Below, piece by piece: positions 45,406 through 58,610 of a stretch of DNA of 64,000 nucleotides. The stretch is taken from the NCBI GenBank assembly GCA_032716605.1, contig CM064495.1, forward strand, positions 21,691,676 through 21,755,675. Direction: 5' to 3'. How positions within the stretch are numbered: the first letter of the stretch is position 1; every line of letters starts with the position of its first letter. Under the pieces are notes generated by a model. That model saw only the letters and a program-made list of their open reading frames with translations. It did not search any database and was not told the origin of the DNA. This stretch comes from Paralithodes platypus (taxonomy: Eukaryota > Arthropoda > Malacostraca > Decapoda > Lithodidae). A program made the position numbers and the translations under genes.

Positions 45406-45800
45406 CCCCTTCCCGACGGGTCCCGTCACCAGATGGGCACCAAAATCCGCTTATTATGTATCCTGGGAGTGAGGCAAGCAGTTGCAGGCAGCGCAAGACC
45501 CTTTAGTCCGTCGCCCACCAAGTCTGGGCTAGCACTGACATAAGTTACAGCCGTCTGCTACCTCACTGCAGCATTACACATAGCGAAAACCGCTGAAAAC
45601 CGCTCATTTCTAGCAAATTTGGCCAAACTTTGCAAGAGCATTGCAAGACAACCACACGTCATACAGAGAGGATTCAGGTGTCGTTGGAAAGCTCAATTAC
45701 GGTACCTTCACGGATATATCATTGTATTACGTTCTGACACTTGCTTACGCATGAAAATGTGCAGGGATTGAATCTCAATTAGGGCCAAAACCCTACAAGG
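45406..45800 (+). mobile_element. TTAA-type MITE, group b
   Basis: TTAA at 45402-45405, and a further TTAA at 45807-45810 close to the right end. It starts CCCCTTCCCGACGGG. It shares CACATAGCGAAAACC, GGTGTCGTTGGAAAGCTC and CTTACGCATGAAAATG with other group b copies. The right end is slightly uncertain. Confidence 0.75.
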
Positions 45801-46465
45801 AAGATTTTAATATTCTCGGTGTCTCTTTTTCTTATGATCTCTCTTGGAAAGACCATATTACCACTCTTACTATAATCAGCTTCCCAGAAGCTGGGTGTGC
45901 TCAACAGCCTCCTGCATAGCTTCTTGTGCCCATATGTGTGGAGAGGATTCTCTCACACAGCACTTCTAGACAAAGTACAAAAGAAAGCCTTTCATATAAC
46001 TATCTCACGTCAACTCACTGGCTCTCTGTTATCTCTCTCTCTTCACCGCAATGTTGCATATCGCTCGCTATTCTACCACTATTACAATAATCAGTGTTCC
46101 TCAGTGCTTTCTCAGTGTATTCTACCTCCTTTACGTAGAAGACGTAGCACTCAACTTCCAATACAATCCCACCCCTACTATCTGCAACTCTCCAACCCAA
46201 GAGTGAAACAATATTCCAATCTGTTTTCTATTCAACATCTGAGCTTTGGAACTCTCTCCCTGAATCCATCTTTCCCTCATCCTATGACTTAAATTGCTTC
46301 AAACTCAGTGTGTCCATGCATTTTGGCTTGTACATTCCTTGATTGTGGCCCTGTAACTCTTTCAACTCTGGGAGAGGGACTCGTCACAGGCAGTTTTGCC
46401 GTTTGTTTCTCTCGTCCACAGAAAAAACATTACGGCAGAAAAAAAATAAAAACATAAAAAACGCA

Positions 46466-46779
46466 TACAGTAGTTTACGAAATATCTTATACCTAATGTG
46501 GTATACGAATATAACCTTTCTACCTCAAATATCTCCTGTAGAAGTATAGATATTTTGATATATTGATTTTGTATTACAGTATACCATTGTATAAAGTTCA
46601 GGAAAGGCCTTCCAAGCTCAGAATTAATGTATGCAACAATTACCAGAAATGGGTTGTACTTTATAGTATATATTTGAAAATGAATGTGGACACATAAACG
46701 ACTTACAGTAGTGTAGATAAGTTCACCAATTCCTGATAACTTTGATATCAGCAACTATAGAATATAAATTCATACACAA
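46466..46779. other. Nothing recognised
   Basis: AT-rich spacer. Confidence 0.4.
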
Positions 46780-46783
46780 TTAA

Positions 46784-47413
46784 CCCGGGAACAGCGAGAA
46801 CACTCTTAAGAGGTTTTGGCGGGCAAAGGCGAGAACACTCTTAAGAGGTAAGGCCTAAAAAAAAAATGTAAAAGGCCCCAGTAGCACTTAAAACAAGTGA
46901 TATGGTGTTTAAGTGAGATAATTCCCCTTCATACCTCCTATCACTCCTCCACATATGTCAAAGTCCCCTCCTCTCTCCCCCCCCCCCTCCCCTCAATAAT
47001 CACCTATTTTCTTTCTCTCTTATTCCCTTATTCATTGGTATATTTTCGTGTCAACATCTCCATGCCGGTTCTATGGTGTGGTCATGTGACTAGCGAGTGT
47101 GTTGCGTAAGGGAGAGTGTGGGTGAGTGAGTCAGTCAGCCTTCAGGCCTCGCAAGGGGAGGGTTTGCCTCGCTCTTCTACACATTTCATGAATGGACCGG
47201 TCGGCAATAATTCACGATTTTGACTATCGAAACACTATTTCCACTTGTTTTATTGTTGTTACATGTTACTATCTTCATGATAAACGTAAAATAGGCGCAT
47301 ATGAATAAGTAATAACGATATTTATCGTAAAATTAAGATTTTAGGTGGGAATGGGGCCTAATATCGTCGCCTGGCAGTAGGGTGTCCATTTCACACAGCT
47401 CGCCTTTAAGGGG
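46784..47413. mobile_element. TTAA-flanked MITE, group g, 630 bp
   Basis: TTAA at 46780-46783 and 47414-47417. Ends are CCCGGGAACAGCGAG and, inverted, CCCCTTAAAGGCGAG. The first 70 bases contain two copies of GCGAGAACACTCTTAAGAGG. A C-rich tract lies near 46975-46996. It is non-coding. Confidence 0.7.
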
Positions 47414-47417
47414 TTAA

Positions 47418-48501
47418 TACCAAGAATAATATATTTAAATAAATTAAAGCACAAACAATAATACTATTCACGCTCTTTTTTCTATTTGAATGTTCAGTTA
47501 TTTTCCCATTCATGTATAATATAAACATTAACGTGGTCCTTCTTATTTTTTCTGATCAGTTAAGAAACAAAGTGTTAAATGCATGGCGAGCCTTATTGAA
47601 ATATTGTTTGTTATCAAAGTAGCATAGATCTGTAATAAAACAAAACAAATAATCATTGTTAACTCCTGTATAATTCGTATACGTTCATGCTTACTATCAA
47701 CTTTATTGTATTTAATACTTGTACTGTATTAATTTTATTAACTGTCCATCCCCTTTACTGATATTTTTAGTCAGTTTCAATTCGTTTAATAGCCAAATAA
47801 GATTATAGTACCAGTATGATGCACTGTATTATAATTTGCGTTTTCAAGGAAGATTAAAGTTGTGAGGAAAGAAGGCAATCTATTTAATAACTGATTGTGA
47901 ACTGGATCTTAAACTTGTTTATGTTAGTATAAATAGAGGTTAACAAAATATCAGGATTCGAAAGAGGCTAGTCCATGATGTGGATTCCTTAAATTATCAG
48001 TTAATTAGGAGGTTGGGAAGTTAACGTAAATGTACCGGTATGTAATCTATTGAAATGTGATTGCACAAATTTTGCGAAGAGCAAAGGCAAATAACAAAGT
48101 ATGTTCCTTGCTAGTGTAATATACATTAATCCAGGGGTCCTTAATAGTAGTAGCTTGTAATTATTGATATAAATTCCCGAATAGAGTTTGCCATAAATAA
48201 ACAGGACTTGCTACTACACCTTATACCTAATCGTTGAGTAATATACATACTGTATAGCCAAGTGAGATAAATTAGAATATCTACTTGGTTTTACTGATTA
48301 TTAATATATATTGTATAATTCTGATGGATTGTAATGTCCCTGAAACAGTCCAAACAACGTACACAGGTTTCGAGAAAACAGATGTGAGAAGAACAGTTGT
48401 GTGATTAGAATAGCTGCGTATGAATAACAGTTGTACGAACATGTACCGGTATGTCATAAAAGGCATGTATAAACACCAGGCATATCAGAATAAGAAGAGT
48501 G
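47418..48501. other. AT-rich, nothing recognised
   Basis: No coding region or paired repeat is visible over about 1.1 kb. Confidence 0.4.
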
Positions 48502-48505
48502 TTAA

Positions 48506-48826
48506 GGGAGCCCACCTCGCTTTTTTTCTCTTTCTCTCCCTCTCTCTTTGGCTTGTATCCATTCGGCCCCATTCAGTCTACTATTTTAAGACGTTTATAT
48601 ATTTTTGTTTTGACAGCAAGCTAAATTTATAAATTTTACGATAGAAAAATATCTCCGGCGAAGCCGGATTTCTCCATACAATGCTGGCTCGCTATCGCTC
48701 GCCAGGAAGAATTCGACACCTGGATGGGGATAAACGTCTTAAAACAGTTAGTTGAATTGGGTCGAATGGATACAAGCCAGAGAAAGAGAGAAAAGGAGAG
48801 AAAGATAAAACAAGCCGGTGACCCAC
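48506..48826. mobile_element. TTAA-type foldback MITE, group c
   Basis: Left TTAA at 48502-48505; right CTAA at 48827-48830. It has the same hairpin plan as 34635-34989, but part of the left arm (the CCAGGTGTCAATATTT...GCGAGC segment) is deleted. The core keeps CTCCGGCGAAGCCGGA and GCTCGCTATCGCTCGCCAGG. Confidence 0.85.
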
Positions 48827-48830
48827 CTAA

Positions 48831-49188
48831 AACAGGTATGCCATGTGCTCGGTAAAATAGGCTAAATATTTACAATTCTCTTACCAAACCAATACTAGTG
48901 TAATTCTTATTAAACATAACTTATTCACACCTTCTCTGAGGCCGATGTATCCATACGTCCGACATAAAAAGGCTTATACTGCAGGCAATGTAGACCGGCT
49001 GAGTTGTTTGAACCAACCTACCCTGCTTGTTGCCAGACTCTTTAAAAGGGTTCTCAGCTTGCCACCCATTTTCAGATCAGTGTGCCCCATGCATTTGTTG
49101 GGGGGAGGGTGTGTGTCCAAGCAAGAGGTGTTTTAGAAGCAGAAATACACCAAAAAGAGTGATCATTCTTAATTTATGTGTAACCGCT
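48831..49188. other. Nothing recognised
   Basis: Short non-coding spacer before the LTR-like repeat. Confidence 0.4.
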
Positions 49189-50916
49189 TGTTACGAACGG
49201 GACTGCGAATAAAACAAGGGCACTTAATGATTGGACTAGTAATAGGGCACTATGCAACAACGGTACGCTAGATCCAAACCCTCGAACTTATATGCCAGCG
49301 AACAAAACACCTATACCCTCCAGAGTTAATCTGCGATAACGGGGTATCCTTAACTGGGCATAAATGTACTCTACTTCAGGCTAACCCACACTGGTATAGC
49401 CTGATAACACACAGGATGCAAGTTACGTTAAAATGCATAAACAAGAATCTAGGGAAAGATCAATTAAATGACTGCAAGATTTAATACAATAAAAAGATGC
49501 TTCAATACAGTTACTCTAAACAACAATAAACTCTTCACTCCTATCTGAAAGAAAGTGAAGTATAGTCCTACAGCATAGACCTGGAAACTTCTGAAGAAAG
49601 TCTGATGCTCATAAGATGCTCGTATCTTAAACTATATAAAGGCAGGAGGCAGGACACCACACGTGTAAAGCGAATACACAAAAAGATAGGACATATAATG
49701 TTAACTGACACGAGAATACTATAAATGCGCAACGGTAGTAATGCTCGACACTAAAAGAAGTACTTCCTCATCAACGAAACAGCCTACTATGGTTGTGCGG
49801 CTCAGCAACAACCTAGACTAAATAAATGCTGTGAATAATAATGCATACATATCAAAGAGCTTATATTAAATACTAATAAGTGTCTACTCAATTAATAATG
49901 TCTAGCTGGGATACTCTAGGTAAGGAACTTTGTTGAGCAAGACAGCCTCATAGCCTCATGTCCTTAAAACTGCATCCTTTAAGTTACGTTAATTGACTAG
50001 GGTGCTCTCTTGATAGATCCAGATCACAAGTATCTGGTTCTATCCTGGCGACCCTCTAAAGCCAAGCAAAGAGGCAGCAAAGTGTGGAACTGGTACAGGC
50101 CAAAGCCCTCAGTCAACACAAAGCTGCACTCGCAAAGGACGCAACCGAAAAGACAACACAGGCTACCACAGGATCGGTCGAAGTCGTGTAGGTATAAGCG
50201 AACCGTACACACATCGATGACAACGACTACAGTTACCTTATCCCAGTCTAGCATTAAATAAAAGAACAGAGACACTAAATCAATAATGGAGACACACAGA
50301 GTTCATAACCTATACTAACTAAGAACCCTCAAACCTATTCTAAGTACATGTAAATATCTCAGAGGACACCGCATGCAATACAATGGGCCGGCTATGGAAA
50401 CCGTATGCAGAACCCAAGGGGATAAGTAATTGAATAATGGCGAGAAGTAATGGAAAAGAAGAAGTTCAGAGAGAGAAACAGTTCTAAAGGTGGTGATCGG
50501 GGGAGAGTAAGCAAAGGGATGCTAGATGCACGCGCGCCTAGCCTGTCCTGAGGAGGACAGCTCCTGGGAACCCTCGTGTAGGAGGCAAGTTACACAGGAG
50601 CCCGCAAAGGCGCGATGGTCGGCCAATCACGAGCCGAGACGTCACAAGACAGCAGGTGTCACGTGACACAGCGCCCGCACCTACAGACACTCACTACCAT
50701 CTTGCTCTAAAAAGTCTTTCTCTTCCCACGCTGGTGCTATCATCACTACTATTGATATAAAATATAACCCGTTGTCACAGACGAAAACAAAGACCACCAC
50801 TGGACTGTCTGTGACAATACGATTACTAGGAAAGAAAGAACAACATTCTCTGATAACTGTAGCCCATTTCGATGTCCCTGGCGAGCGCTAGTGGCTAACG
50901 AGAGGCGATTCTGCCA
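49189..50916 (+). repeat. LTR-like 1.7-kb dispersed repeat, copy 2
   Basis: Same orientation and order as 27062-28858. It starts TGTTACGAACGGGACT and ends GATTCTGCCA. Shared landmarks are CAAGGGCACTTAAT, GGCAGGACACCA, AAGTTACGTTAA, CGTATGCAGAACC and AAGAAGAAGTTCAGAG. Divergence between the copies is substantial, so the two are old. GATATAAAAT (about 50754) precedes CAGACGAAAACAAAGACC. No coding sequence is seen. Confidence 0.6.
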
Positions 50917-52268
50917 ATGCTGGTACACGTCACACGCTATATACCAGGTACGAATGTGAGTTTCATTTCATGTTACAGAACATCCCTCACACTGTCTAAC
51001 AAACACATTAGTTGCTAAAATTACGATATGTTTCATCGAGCTATTGCAAGCTTAAGGATATGCATGAGGGAGATCGAGACGGTTAATTATAATATGCTTG
51101 ATGAGTGGCCACTCGCCAGGAAGGAAGGAGAGAAGTCTCGTTCGATTATTCCAAGGTCGCAAGGGAAGAATTGAATGACTGAAGACTTTTATTGGGAGTA
51201 GTCGACAAAATATTTTCATTGGATCTTGATTGATTTCGGTCAGGCCTCCGGATAAGTGCAAGGGTGACGTATATCAGGCTGGAAAATTAGTGTTGCGGAT
51301 CTATTTGTCCCTGGCTAGTGACTTCTGATATTTACTTGCCCTGGCAGTTTTTTTCACTTGCCATTGCATATTTTTGACTTGCCCTGATACATTTTAAAGA
51401 CTTTCACTTGATAAGTACCACATACATTCACAAACATGCTACCAGCGTCTATACATAGGCATTTTATGTCCACAGTACTTATTGAGATTTGGGAAACTCA
51501 TGCATACTAATGTTTTGGAAGTATTTGCTATGGCACGTTCATGGTAAAAACACTGAAACTAAGAAGAAGACATTTCCATTTATTAACCTATTCAACCCTC
51601 TCCCATTCCGGGATGCGCAGGCCTTTTCAATGTATAAGTTTGTTCTTCATGGTCCCTTCTCTTCTCTTCCTTGGATTACGGTACTACCACTTGACCCTCT
51701 CACTCCAATATATATTGTATTTGATTATATTTAGATTCTCTTATAAAATAATCCTTTCAAAGCTCCTTTGGTATGGTCATATTTTGTCACCAAATGATAT
51801 GTTCTCATAACTGTTTCTAATAATATCTTTCTTTTCTATCATTTCAATCGTTATCTATTGTTATGCACTGTCAATCCACCTTCCTTCATCAGGGCTTCAG
51901 ACTTTATCCTTAAATGTAAGTGTATTAACACTTCATTATTTTCCGCCTATAATCCTTAGCGCCTTGACACTTTTATAGTCAAAATAACATTTCAAATAAA
52001 CATATTGTTATTATAAATATTGATCTCTTGTTTTATTTTACATAAAGTAATAGGCTATTCTCAGTAAATGTCAACAATTGACTTTCATTTTGGATGAGGT
52101 GTCAGACTACTGATTATCATACTAGTCCTTTCAATTTTGTTTATCTCTCTTTGCATCGTACTGTAATCTTGTCCATAATTCTTTCCTCTCGGATCTCGGG
52201 TATTGAAGAAAAATAATCAATATATTTGAGTGAAACAATTATCTTGAAGACATACATATAATTATCCT
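50917..52268. other. Nothing recognised
   Basis: Non-coding, moderately AT-rich. The phrase CTTGCCCTG recurs near 51334 and 51378. No element boundaries are visible. Confidence 0.4.
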
Positions 52269-52272
52269 TAAC

Positions 52273-52570
52273 CCTATTAGGTGCAGGGCGGGCCAATTTA
52301 GATCCTCCCAGTTTTACTCCATTAGCTTGGAGATTTTAAGACGTTTCATCTCATTAGTTTGGCGATTATATGATGCTTCAACCCAATAAGGTGTCGATTT
52401 TTCCCGGGCGATCGATAGCGAGCCTGCAATTTGGGAGAAACCGGCCTTTGGCCGGGAAATTTTTCTACCGAAAAATGTAAACTTTTAGCTTGAAGGGGGT
52501 CTGGGGGACGTTCTTTTTAGTTTGAAGGGGGTTTGGAGACGCGTTTTTCCAAGTCTCGGGGTAAACTATA
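52273..52570 (-). mobile_element. TTAA-type MITE, group d, reversed copy
   Basis: TTAA at 52269-52272. It carries in reverse the group d core: GATCGATAGCGAGCCTGCA, AACCGGCCTTTGGCCGG and TTTCTACCGAAAAATGT. The right boundary is approximate because the end is degraded. Confidence 0.6.
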
Positions 52571-53318
52571 AACACATTGTTCGAAAATGTCAAAAACAAT
52601 TAAAACCCTCAATAATAATTAAACAACATACCATAATGACCTCCAAGACGTTGCACTAGATAGTGTTAAACTAGCTTAGCGTTAGTAAAGCAGGAGAGAG
52701 GCACAATATGTTATTACCTCCTTACTTCCTCCTGCCTCTGAAAATGTTGCCAAATGATTAAATGTAATTAAATATTATTTATTTTGATATAATTTGAACT
52801 AAATATTTGCGAAATACACCTGGCTGTTAATTTACTGTTCTTATAACACCAAGACAGGATCAAGTCGCTTTTGATAATGAATTAGAACACTACGTCTTGG
52901 TGTCTCACAATTTAGTTCATGTAGGATTTATTGAAATGTAGTTAGAATATATTTGCATTTGTTAATATTTGTCTAAGTGCTTTCGAATTTGTCTTACTTC
53001 GGCTATCGTATCCTCATCTTCTTAGATCATAGAATACCATATCTACTATTTTGTATAGCCAAATCTACCTAAGCTATCTTAGTCAACCCAAATCAAGTGT
53101 ATCGTATCTTAACCTTAATTGATTTAGCATTCCTAACTCAAGATATCTTACTTTGGCCAAATTACATTCACTTTAACATACCCTACCCAAGCTAACCTAA
53201 CCTAATTAACTTCTTAAATGTCCTCATCTTCACATCCCTGCCCTCTTTCGTGGTCAGCTATATACGGACATTATGAAACCTAATTGAAGACTGCCAAAAG
53301 AGATGAATAATAAAGCTA

Positions 53319-53363
<45 letters not shown>

Positions 53364-54995
53364 CCATATCCCTCATTCCCATAACCTTCTCAGCTATTGT
53401 TGTTTACTATGCTTGAATATTGAATATTTTTAAAACAGGCAAAACAATACTGTACATAAATCTTCGTTTTCAATTAATCTATAAACTATAAAATTACTGT
53501 TAACCTTTATGGTTTACACGTGTAATCTATAAAACTGACTACGGCGAAGACATTTCATAGAGAACACTTCAAGGAACAGCCAACCTTAGCCTATGTCACA
53601 TTTTTATTGAATCACATTACTTATTCATAGTTCATTACTAATATATACCGGAGAGCGAGAGAGTGTGTGCGTGTAAGTGTTTATGTGTGTGTACGGCTGT
53701 ACTGAATATGACACCCACGATACTGACATAAGGAAAACATGTGTGTCTGTCAAATTGTCTGTTACAGCAAAATTCTAATAACTCTATCACGGATAATCCA
53801 AAAATCCCAGTAGCCCGAATAATCGAAAATAAGATAATAATATTAAAATGGGGAATACTAGAAACAAAAACCAAAGTGCACGCTAATATTAATGAATTGG
53901 AGACAAGCGTATGTGCAGACGATGCCAATCTGCTACGTATGTGCAGATGATGCCAATCTGCTACCCTCCAAACAGCATTTATGGATTTACCCTAATTATT
54001 GTATAACATTGTGACCACAGACCAACAACTATGCCACTAACACCATCTACAACCCTAACAAGCTTTACTATCCCTAATTCAATTATAGTTCACATAATTA
54101 CGAAATTCACGGCAAAGCAATAACAACAAATCTTAGGCCATGCAGTGATGTTATCATAGGATTTACACGGCTACATTTAACCTAACTTGTCTTATTCAAT
54201 TATCCTGTTTTTGTTATACATATCTGTTTATTGAAAACATTTCGGTTATTGTATACAGTATAAATCAATATTGGCAGTACAGTATATGATTATGTTTTGT
54301 TTTAATGGGTTTTTTCCCCACCTGATGGTAAAATGCTGTCATCATCTTCATTACTCAGCTACTATTCAAATTTTGCAGCAATATCTGTTGTTAATTAGGA
54401 AAACTTATGAGACATAGTACTTTCTTATGTTTCCGTTAGTTATCAAGAATCAGTTTCTAAGGGATTCAATTGTATTCAGTAAAAATAAAACCAAGTACCG
54501 TATAATGCCCTCTGTCGAAAACATTACAAAAATTACAACCATCCAACTGCGTCGGTCTCTGTTTACTAAAGGGTCATCGGCACATCGCACCAAGGAGCGT
54601 CGGTCTGTCAACTAAAGGGTTACCACAGTGATGTTTTCGTATAACCATTATCTACCAGTATTTGATATTATATAGATACTATTATTTATTATATTGAAGC
54701 GTTATGTAAGGAAGTATTACAAACAGTCCCTTGTCCCCCGAGCAACTGCCAGCAGACTAACATTGAAAATCACTAGCCCGGCTACATATCCGGGCTAGTC
54801 CGGGCTGCCGGGCAATATCTAATTTCCCAGCCTGGTACTTTAAGCGGTAGTATATGACCAGTGCTCCCATCAGACAGTTTCATTCAGTGAACATCCAACC
54901 ACCAGTGCCAGAACCATTAACTAAACCTTTTCACGCATGGATACTCAAATCACGTACCTAAATGTAATATTGTAGATTGGCTTTTCCTCTTTATA
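52571..54995. other. AT-rich region with (TA)n and small duplications
   Basis: (TA)n runs 53324-53359. A 29-bp tandem duplication (CGTATGTGCAGAYGATGCCA...) lies at about 53909-53966. A 9-bp perfect hairpin (CTAGCCCGG / CCGGGCTAG) lies at 54773-54798. No gene is supported. Confidence 0.5.
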
Positions 54996-54999
54996 TTTA

Positions 55000-55321
55000 C
55001 CCTTACTATATCAGCGGCGGACATTGGTCGTCAGTAAAAAAGTTACTCGTCAGTACCAGCGACGGACGACGTGTGTCGATAATATGCGGTCCATGTACCT
55101 GCCGTTATCGAGCGGTACCTGGTACCATGACTTGTACGCACTGCTCTGAGACATTGGCAAAACTTCTCAACTAAGTTCCATGCTCCCACAGGCTAGCTGG
55201 GTCAATGCTGCTCAAACCTTTGAGGTGGGAGGGTATTTTCTCTTGACTCTGAAGTAATTTTGGCCACATTGCCTAGTACAGAAGAGTACATTTATGGTAA
55301 TACCCTCTAGTACAGTAGGGG
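55000..55321 (-). mobile_element. TTAA-type MITE, group a, third copy
   Basis: Left TTTA (54996-54999) and right TTAA (55322-55325). Right end TACAGTAGGGG. It shares GCGACGGACGACGTG-like, GGTACCTGGTACCATGAC, TTTGAGGTGGGAGGG and TTTTGGCCACATT blocks with 40688-40988. Confidence 0.85.
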
Positions 55322-55325
55322 TTAA

Positions 55326-55819
55326 GACAATATATCACACTGAACATATATCTTGTTTGCTGAAAATCTATGCAGAATGAATATTATGGTTACCCATGCA
55401 AAATATGTTAGCCAAGCACCGTTTTTATGTTATTTGCATAAAACAACTATCAATGATCATTAAAATCCAATGACACATTTGGAATTAGCGTCAACAATGC
55501 TTATAATTTCATATAAACAAATTTACAGCACAGCTTATAACAAAATTATGATGGTGTAAACTAGGAATGATGATTATATATTTGTTCATCCTTTCATATC
55601 CATTTTCAATGTGATAATTTGATCTTGTGGGTTTTGTTTCTGGTTCTTATATAAATATGGGTCTTGCTCTATCCTTGGATGTAAAATAAATTGAAAGTAG
55701 AAGCGATTATTATGGGTTAAAACGGAGCAATAATATGCGTGTATCGTCTCGCAGCAACTAGCGCTCGAGAGTGAAAGATACCTATTGGTATTAAGTGTCC
55801 ATAACAAATATGCGAGAGT
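55326..55819. other. Nothing recognised
   Basis: AT-rich spacer before a decayed LINE. Confidence 0.4.
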
Positions 55820-57745
55820 GAGAGGGCATGAAAATCCTCCCTCCCTTGTCGAGGTAAGAAAGGCTGTGTCTAAGCTGAAGGATGGGAAGGATCCTGGTAC
55901 TTTGGACATTCCTGGAGATCTGACGAAAGCTGGGGGTGAGTTCATGGTCCATTGGTTACAATAACCGTCACATACTGGCCTGACTCCTGTATATCAGACA
56001 GGTACTATTCCACTTGATTGGAAAAGGCATTTGGGCACCCCTATCTGGAAAGAAAAGGGGGACCGATAGGACTTCAATAACTATCGTGGTATTACAATGC
56101 TCAGTCTGCCAGGCAAGATCTTTGCCCATATTTTACTGGTGTGAATCAGATGCCACCTGGGAGGAGAAACATGAGCACTCTGGATTTACAACCAGAAGGC
56201 AACAATTGAGCGGATAAATACTACTAATTATAATGAATATTCGCTTTATTTCGAGCCGGAAGCCAATGATACTGAAAATACACATTCATTTTACCTAACT
56301 TCTCCTAAGTAGTCAACAGACTGACTTTGGCTGCCACAAGGACACCTACATACTCCCAGAGTGGGTAGGGTGTGTGCAGGGAACCAGGTGGAACCCAGAG
56401 GTGGTGCATCCCCAGCTAAACTCCACAACAGGCAGTTGGAATCGAACCCGCGCTACCTGAGCCAAGCGACTAGAGTATGGTGACTTAGTGCGCTCGGCCG
56501 CTGTGGTGCTGCAGGTGCTCGTGGAATGCCGACTCGAGTTTAAAAAGGGACTGCTAGCAGTTAATGTTGATCTCAAGAAGGCATTTGACTCAGTACACTG
56601 AGAGACGCTCTGGGACTTACTACGGCTTCCCGCGGCGATTATTTAATTAGTGTCTGAACTGTGTACAGGAACAGAGAGTGCTGTCAAGTGTGGTAGGGGA
56701 GCATCCTCCTTCTTCCCTGTGAATTGAGGTGTCAGACAAGTGTGTGTCTAGCACCACTTCTATAGACTGGTTACCGAGCCGGACAGTTGGGCAGAGTTGC
56801 TGCGGAGCAGTCATCAGCAATTTCAAGATCGCAGATCTTAATTTTACAGTTGATGCAATGATCCTTGCAGAGATGCTAGATGTTTTCAGATTGTCCCTTG
56901 AGGCACTACACGAGGAGTTGGAGCCGTTGGCTTTAAATGTCTCTTTGAAATCAATTTCGATCTTGAGGTAGACTTTTGAGGTAGGCTACAGTTGCTTCAG
57001 GATATGCTGTAGCCTGTGTCTGTTCCTCATCTTCCACGTCAGTAGTTGAAACTGGTTCCATGGAGAGAACAGCAGTTGTTTCAGCATCATTATCATCATT
57101 ACACAGACAAATTCCAATCATTTGGTGACTTATTGAATGACGCAGTGGAATCTGTTCATGCATGTGATAAGGACTTAGAGATCTTGGATATATTTAATTA
57201 TCTTGGTAGAGGGATCCATATTAATAGTGAGTCGAGCTACGATGATAATCGTCGCCTTGGGTTAAAATATGGAGTTATGGAGTCACTCAACATAAGTATA
57301 TGGATTTGTCGATACCTGTGCACAATGACAAAGCTGCGGATCTTCAAGTCTCTGGTGCTCTGTCTTATTATATGGATGTGAGACATGGATACTTAACAGT
57401 GAGTTGAAAATATATATCAACTCCTTTGGTATTAAATATCTTCACAAAATCATGGGCCATCGCTGGCATGATTACGTCTTAAACCAGCGACTACTCCATG
57501 AAACTCATTCAAGATACATTAGTTGCATGGTCCATGAAGGCCTACTTCGGGTATATGGGAATGTGGTTCGCCTTCCTGATTCAGACCCTGTTCACCAGGT
57601 GGTCTCTACAGAGGACAACCCTGAGTGGAGGAGGCCCAGGGGATGATCACGGAACTCATGCTGTGGCAAGTCTGCCAATTATGTGATAGGGTACTTGATA
57701 GAGTCTAGCCTGGAATGATCCCGGAGTTAAGTCGGAGGGTGAGTT
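55820..57745 (+). pseudogene. LINE family E, highly decayed RT
   Basis: Traces in order are VEVRKAVSKLKDGKDPG (about 55850), a DWKRHLGTPIWKEKGDR segment (56020), FNNYRGITMLSLPGKIFAHILL (about 56075), then after an inserted SINE LLAVNVDLKKAFDSVH (motif A, about 56555), TESAVKCGRGASSFFPVN (about 56670), ESVHACDKDLEILDIFNYLG (about 57150), MESLNISIWICRYLCTMTKL (about 57280) and HKIMGHRWHDYV...NQRLLHE (about 57430). It ends with the arginine/proline-rich EDNPEWRRPRG segment near 57640. The YADD region is not recognisable. Many stops and frame changes make this the oldest LINE in the window. Confidence 0.8.
56220..56515 (-). mobile_element. tRNA-derived SINE inside LINE family E
   Basis: On the minus strand a tRNA-like head (about 56510-56435) has a box A-like GCCGAGCGCACTAAGTC and box B GGTTCGATTCC (56448-56438), with a long variable region as in Ser/Leu tRNAs. 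The body (AGTTTAGCTGGGGATGCACC...) runs to about 56330, and a non-coding tail to 56220. It separates two parts of the LINE E reading frame. Confidence 0.65.
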
Positions 57746-58606
57746 CAATTACATGCTATCTTGATATATGCATCATTGATGCATTTAATATACATCCACA
57801 TCATCATTTCCCTTCTGCTGTTGTCATCACACCGTATTCTATCCCCAATTACCCCCCTCCACCTCTGCCCCCTCCGTCTAGACTACGGTATTTGAACCAG
57901 ATAATAAATTGGTATCCATTGATTTGTGTTCAGTAAAGGGAGACCGCCCTAGTCCCTGAATGTACATGTGAATAGTTAACGTTCACCAAATTTGACAAAC
58001 AAAGAGAAAACAAACAAACTGGCCAAATATAATCTATTCACTTCTCAGGGTTCATAATACTTCTACATCAGTCATCAACTGTTTTTTGGGGAAGTGTGCC
58101 GCAAGCTGAAACAAGCTCACTAATTACGCCAGGTTGAGAGCAGTTGTGTCAAAATCCGATGAAGAGATCTATTGACAAGCGAACCATGAGGGTGACTTAT
58201 AACTTCACCTTTTCCTCACACCGATTTTCCAATGTGTGCAATATATTCAACTTATTTATATATACTGTACTTAATTAGAAAGCATATGAATTCCTGAAAT
58301 ACCAGAGTTATATTTTATGTTTAAGTTTATTTGTGATAGCTATAAGCATATTATACATCAATAACTACAAGTGATCTGCCTGCTTTTCAATGTCCTAGAT
58401 AGTTAGCCTCTTTCATTCGCAATGTTGGGTATATTTACAACATGAAGCATTAATAGTTTTCATTGCCATATCAGGCTTACATGCTCTCTGCAAATACTGA
58501 TGAATAGCATATGCTTTTCCCCTCCAATAATATGTTGTCTATCATATTTTTTCGACAAATATTGGGACATAAATCACTTTATGGATGAGCTTGTGTGTTA
58601 CATGTA
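57746..58606. other. Nothing recognised
   Basis: AT-rich non-coding DNA. A C-rich patch lies at about 57845-57885. Confidence 0.4.
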
Positions 58607-58610
58607 TTAA

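Larger units (their letters stand above)
44353..46465 (+). pseudogene. LINE family A copy 4, broken by two TTAA MITEs
   Basis: It starts inside RT at CTTCCGTGCTGACTCCC (matching copy 2 near 20815) and ends in the family 3' UTR plus A-rich tail. LINE segments are 44353-44588, about 45005-45401 and about 45808-46465. RT motif A (ALDISKAFDRVWH, about 45100) and GVPQGSVLCPVLFLIFINDL (about 45270) survive. The YADD region reads as a degraded HPLIS/YPDEST version. About 230 bases present in copy 2 are missing where the second MITE lies. Frames are broken throughout. Confidence 0.85.

Noticed and set aside
27062..50916. The two LTR-like copies as ends of one 22-kb retrotransposon
   Set aside because: The DNA between them is a mix of unrelated elements in both orientations with no gag-pol, and the copies are considerably diverged.
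53741..53966. Short frame with CADDANLL as a reverse-transcriptase motif
   Set aside because: No other RT motif is nearby, and the phrase is created by a 29-bp tandem duplication.
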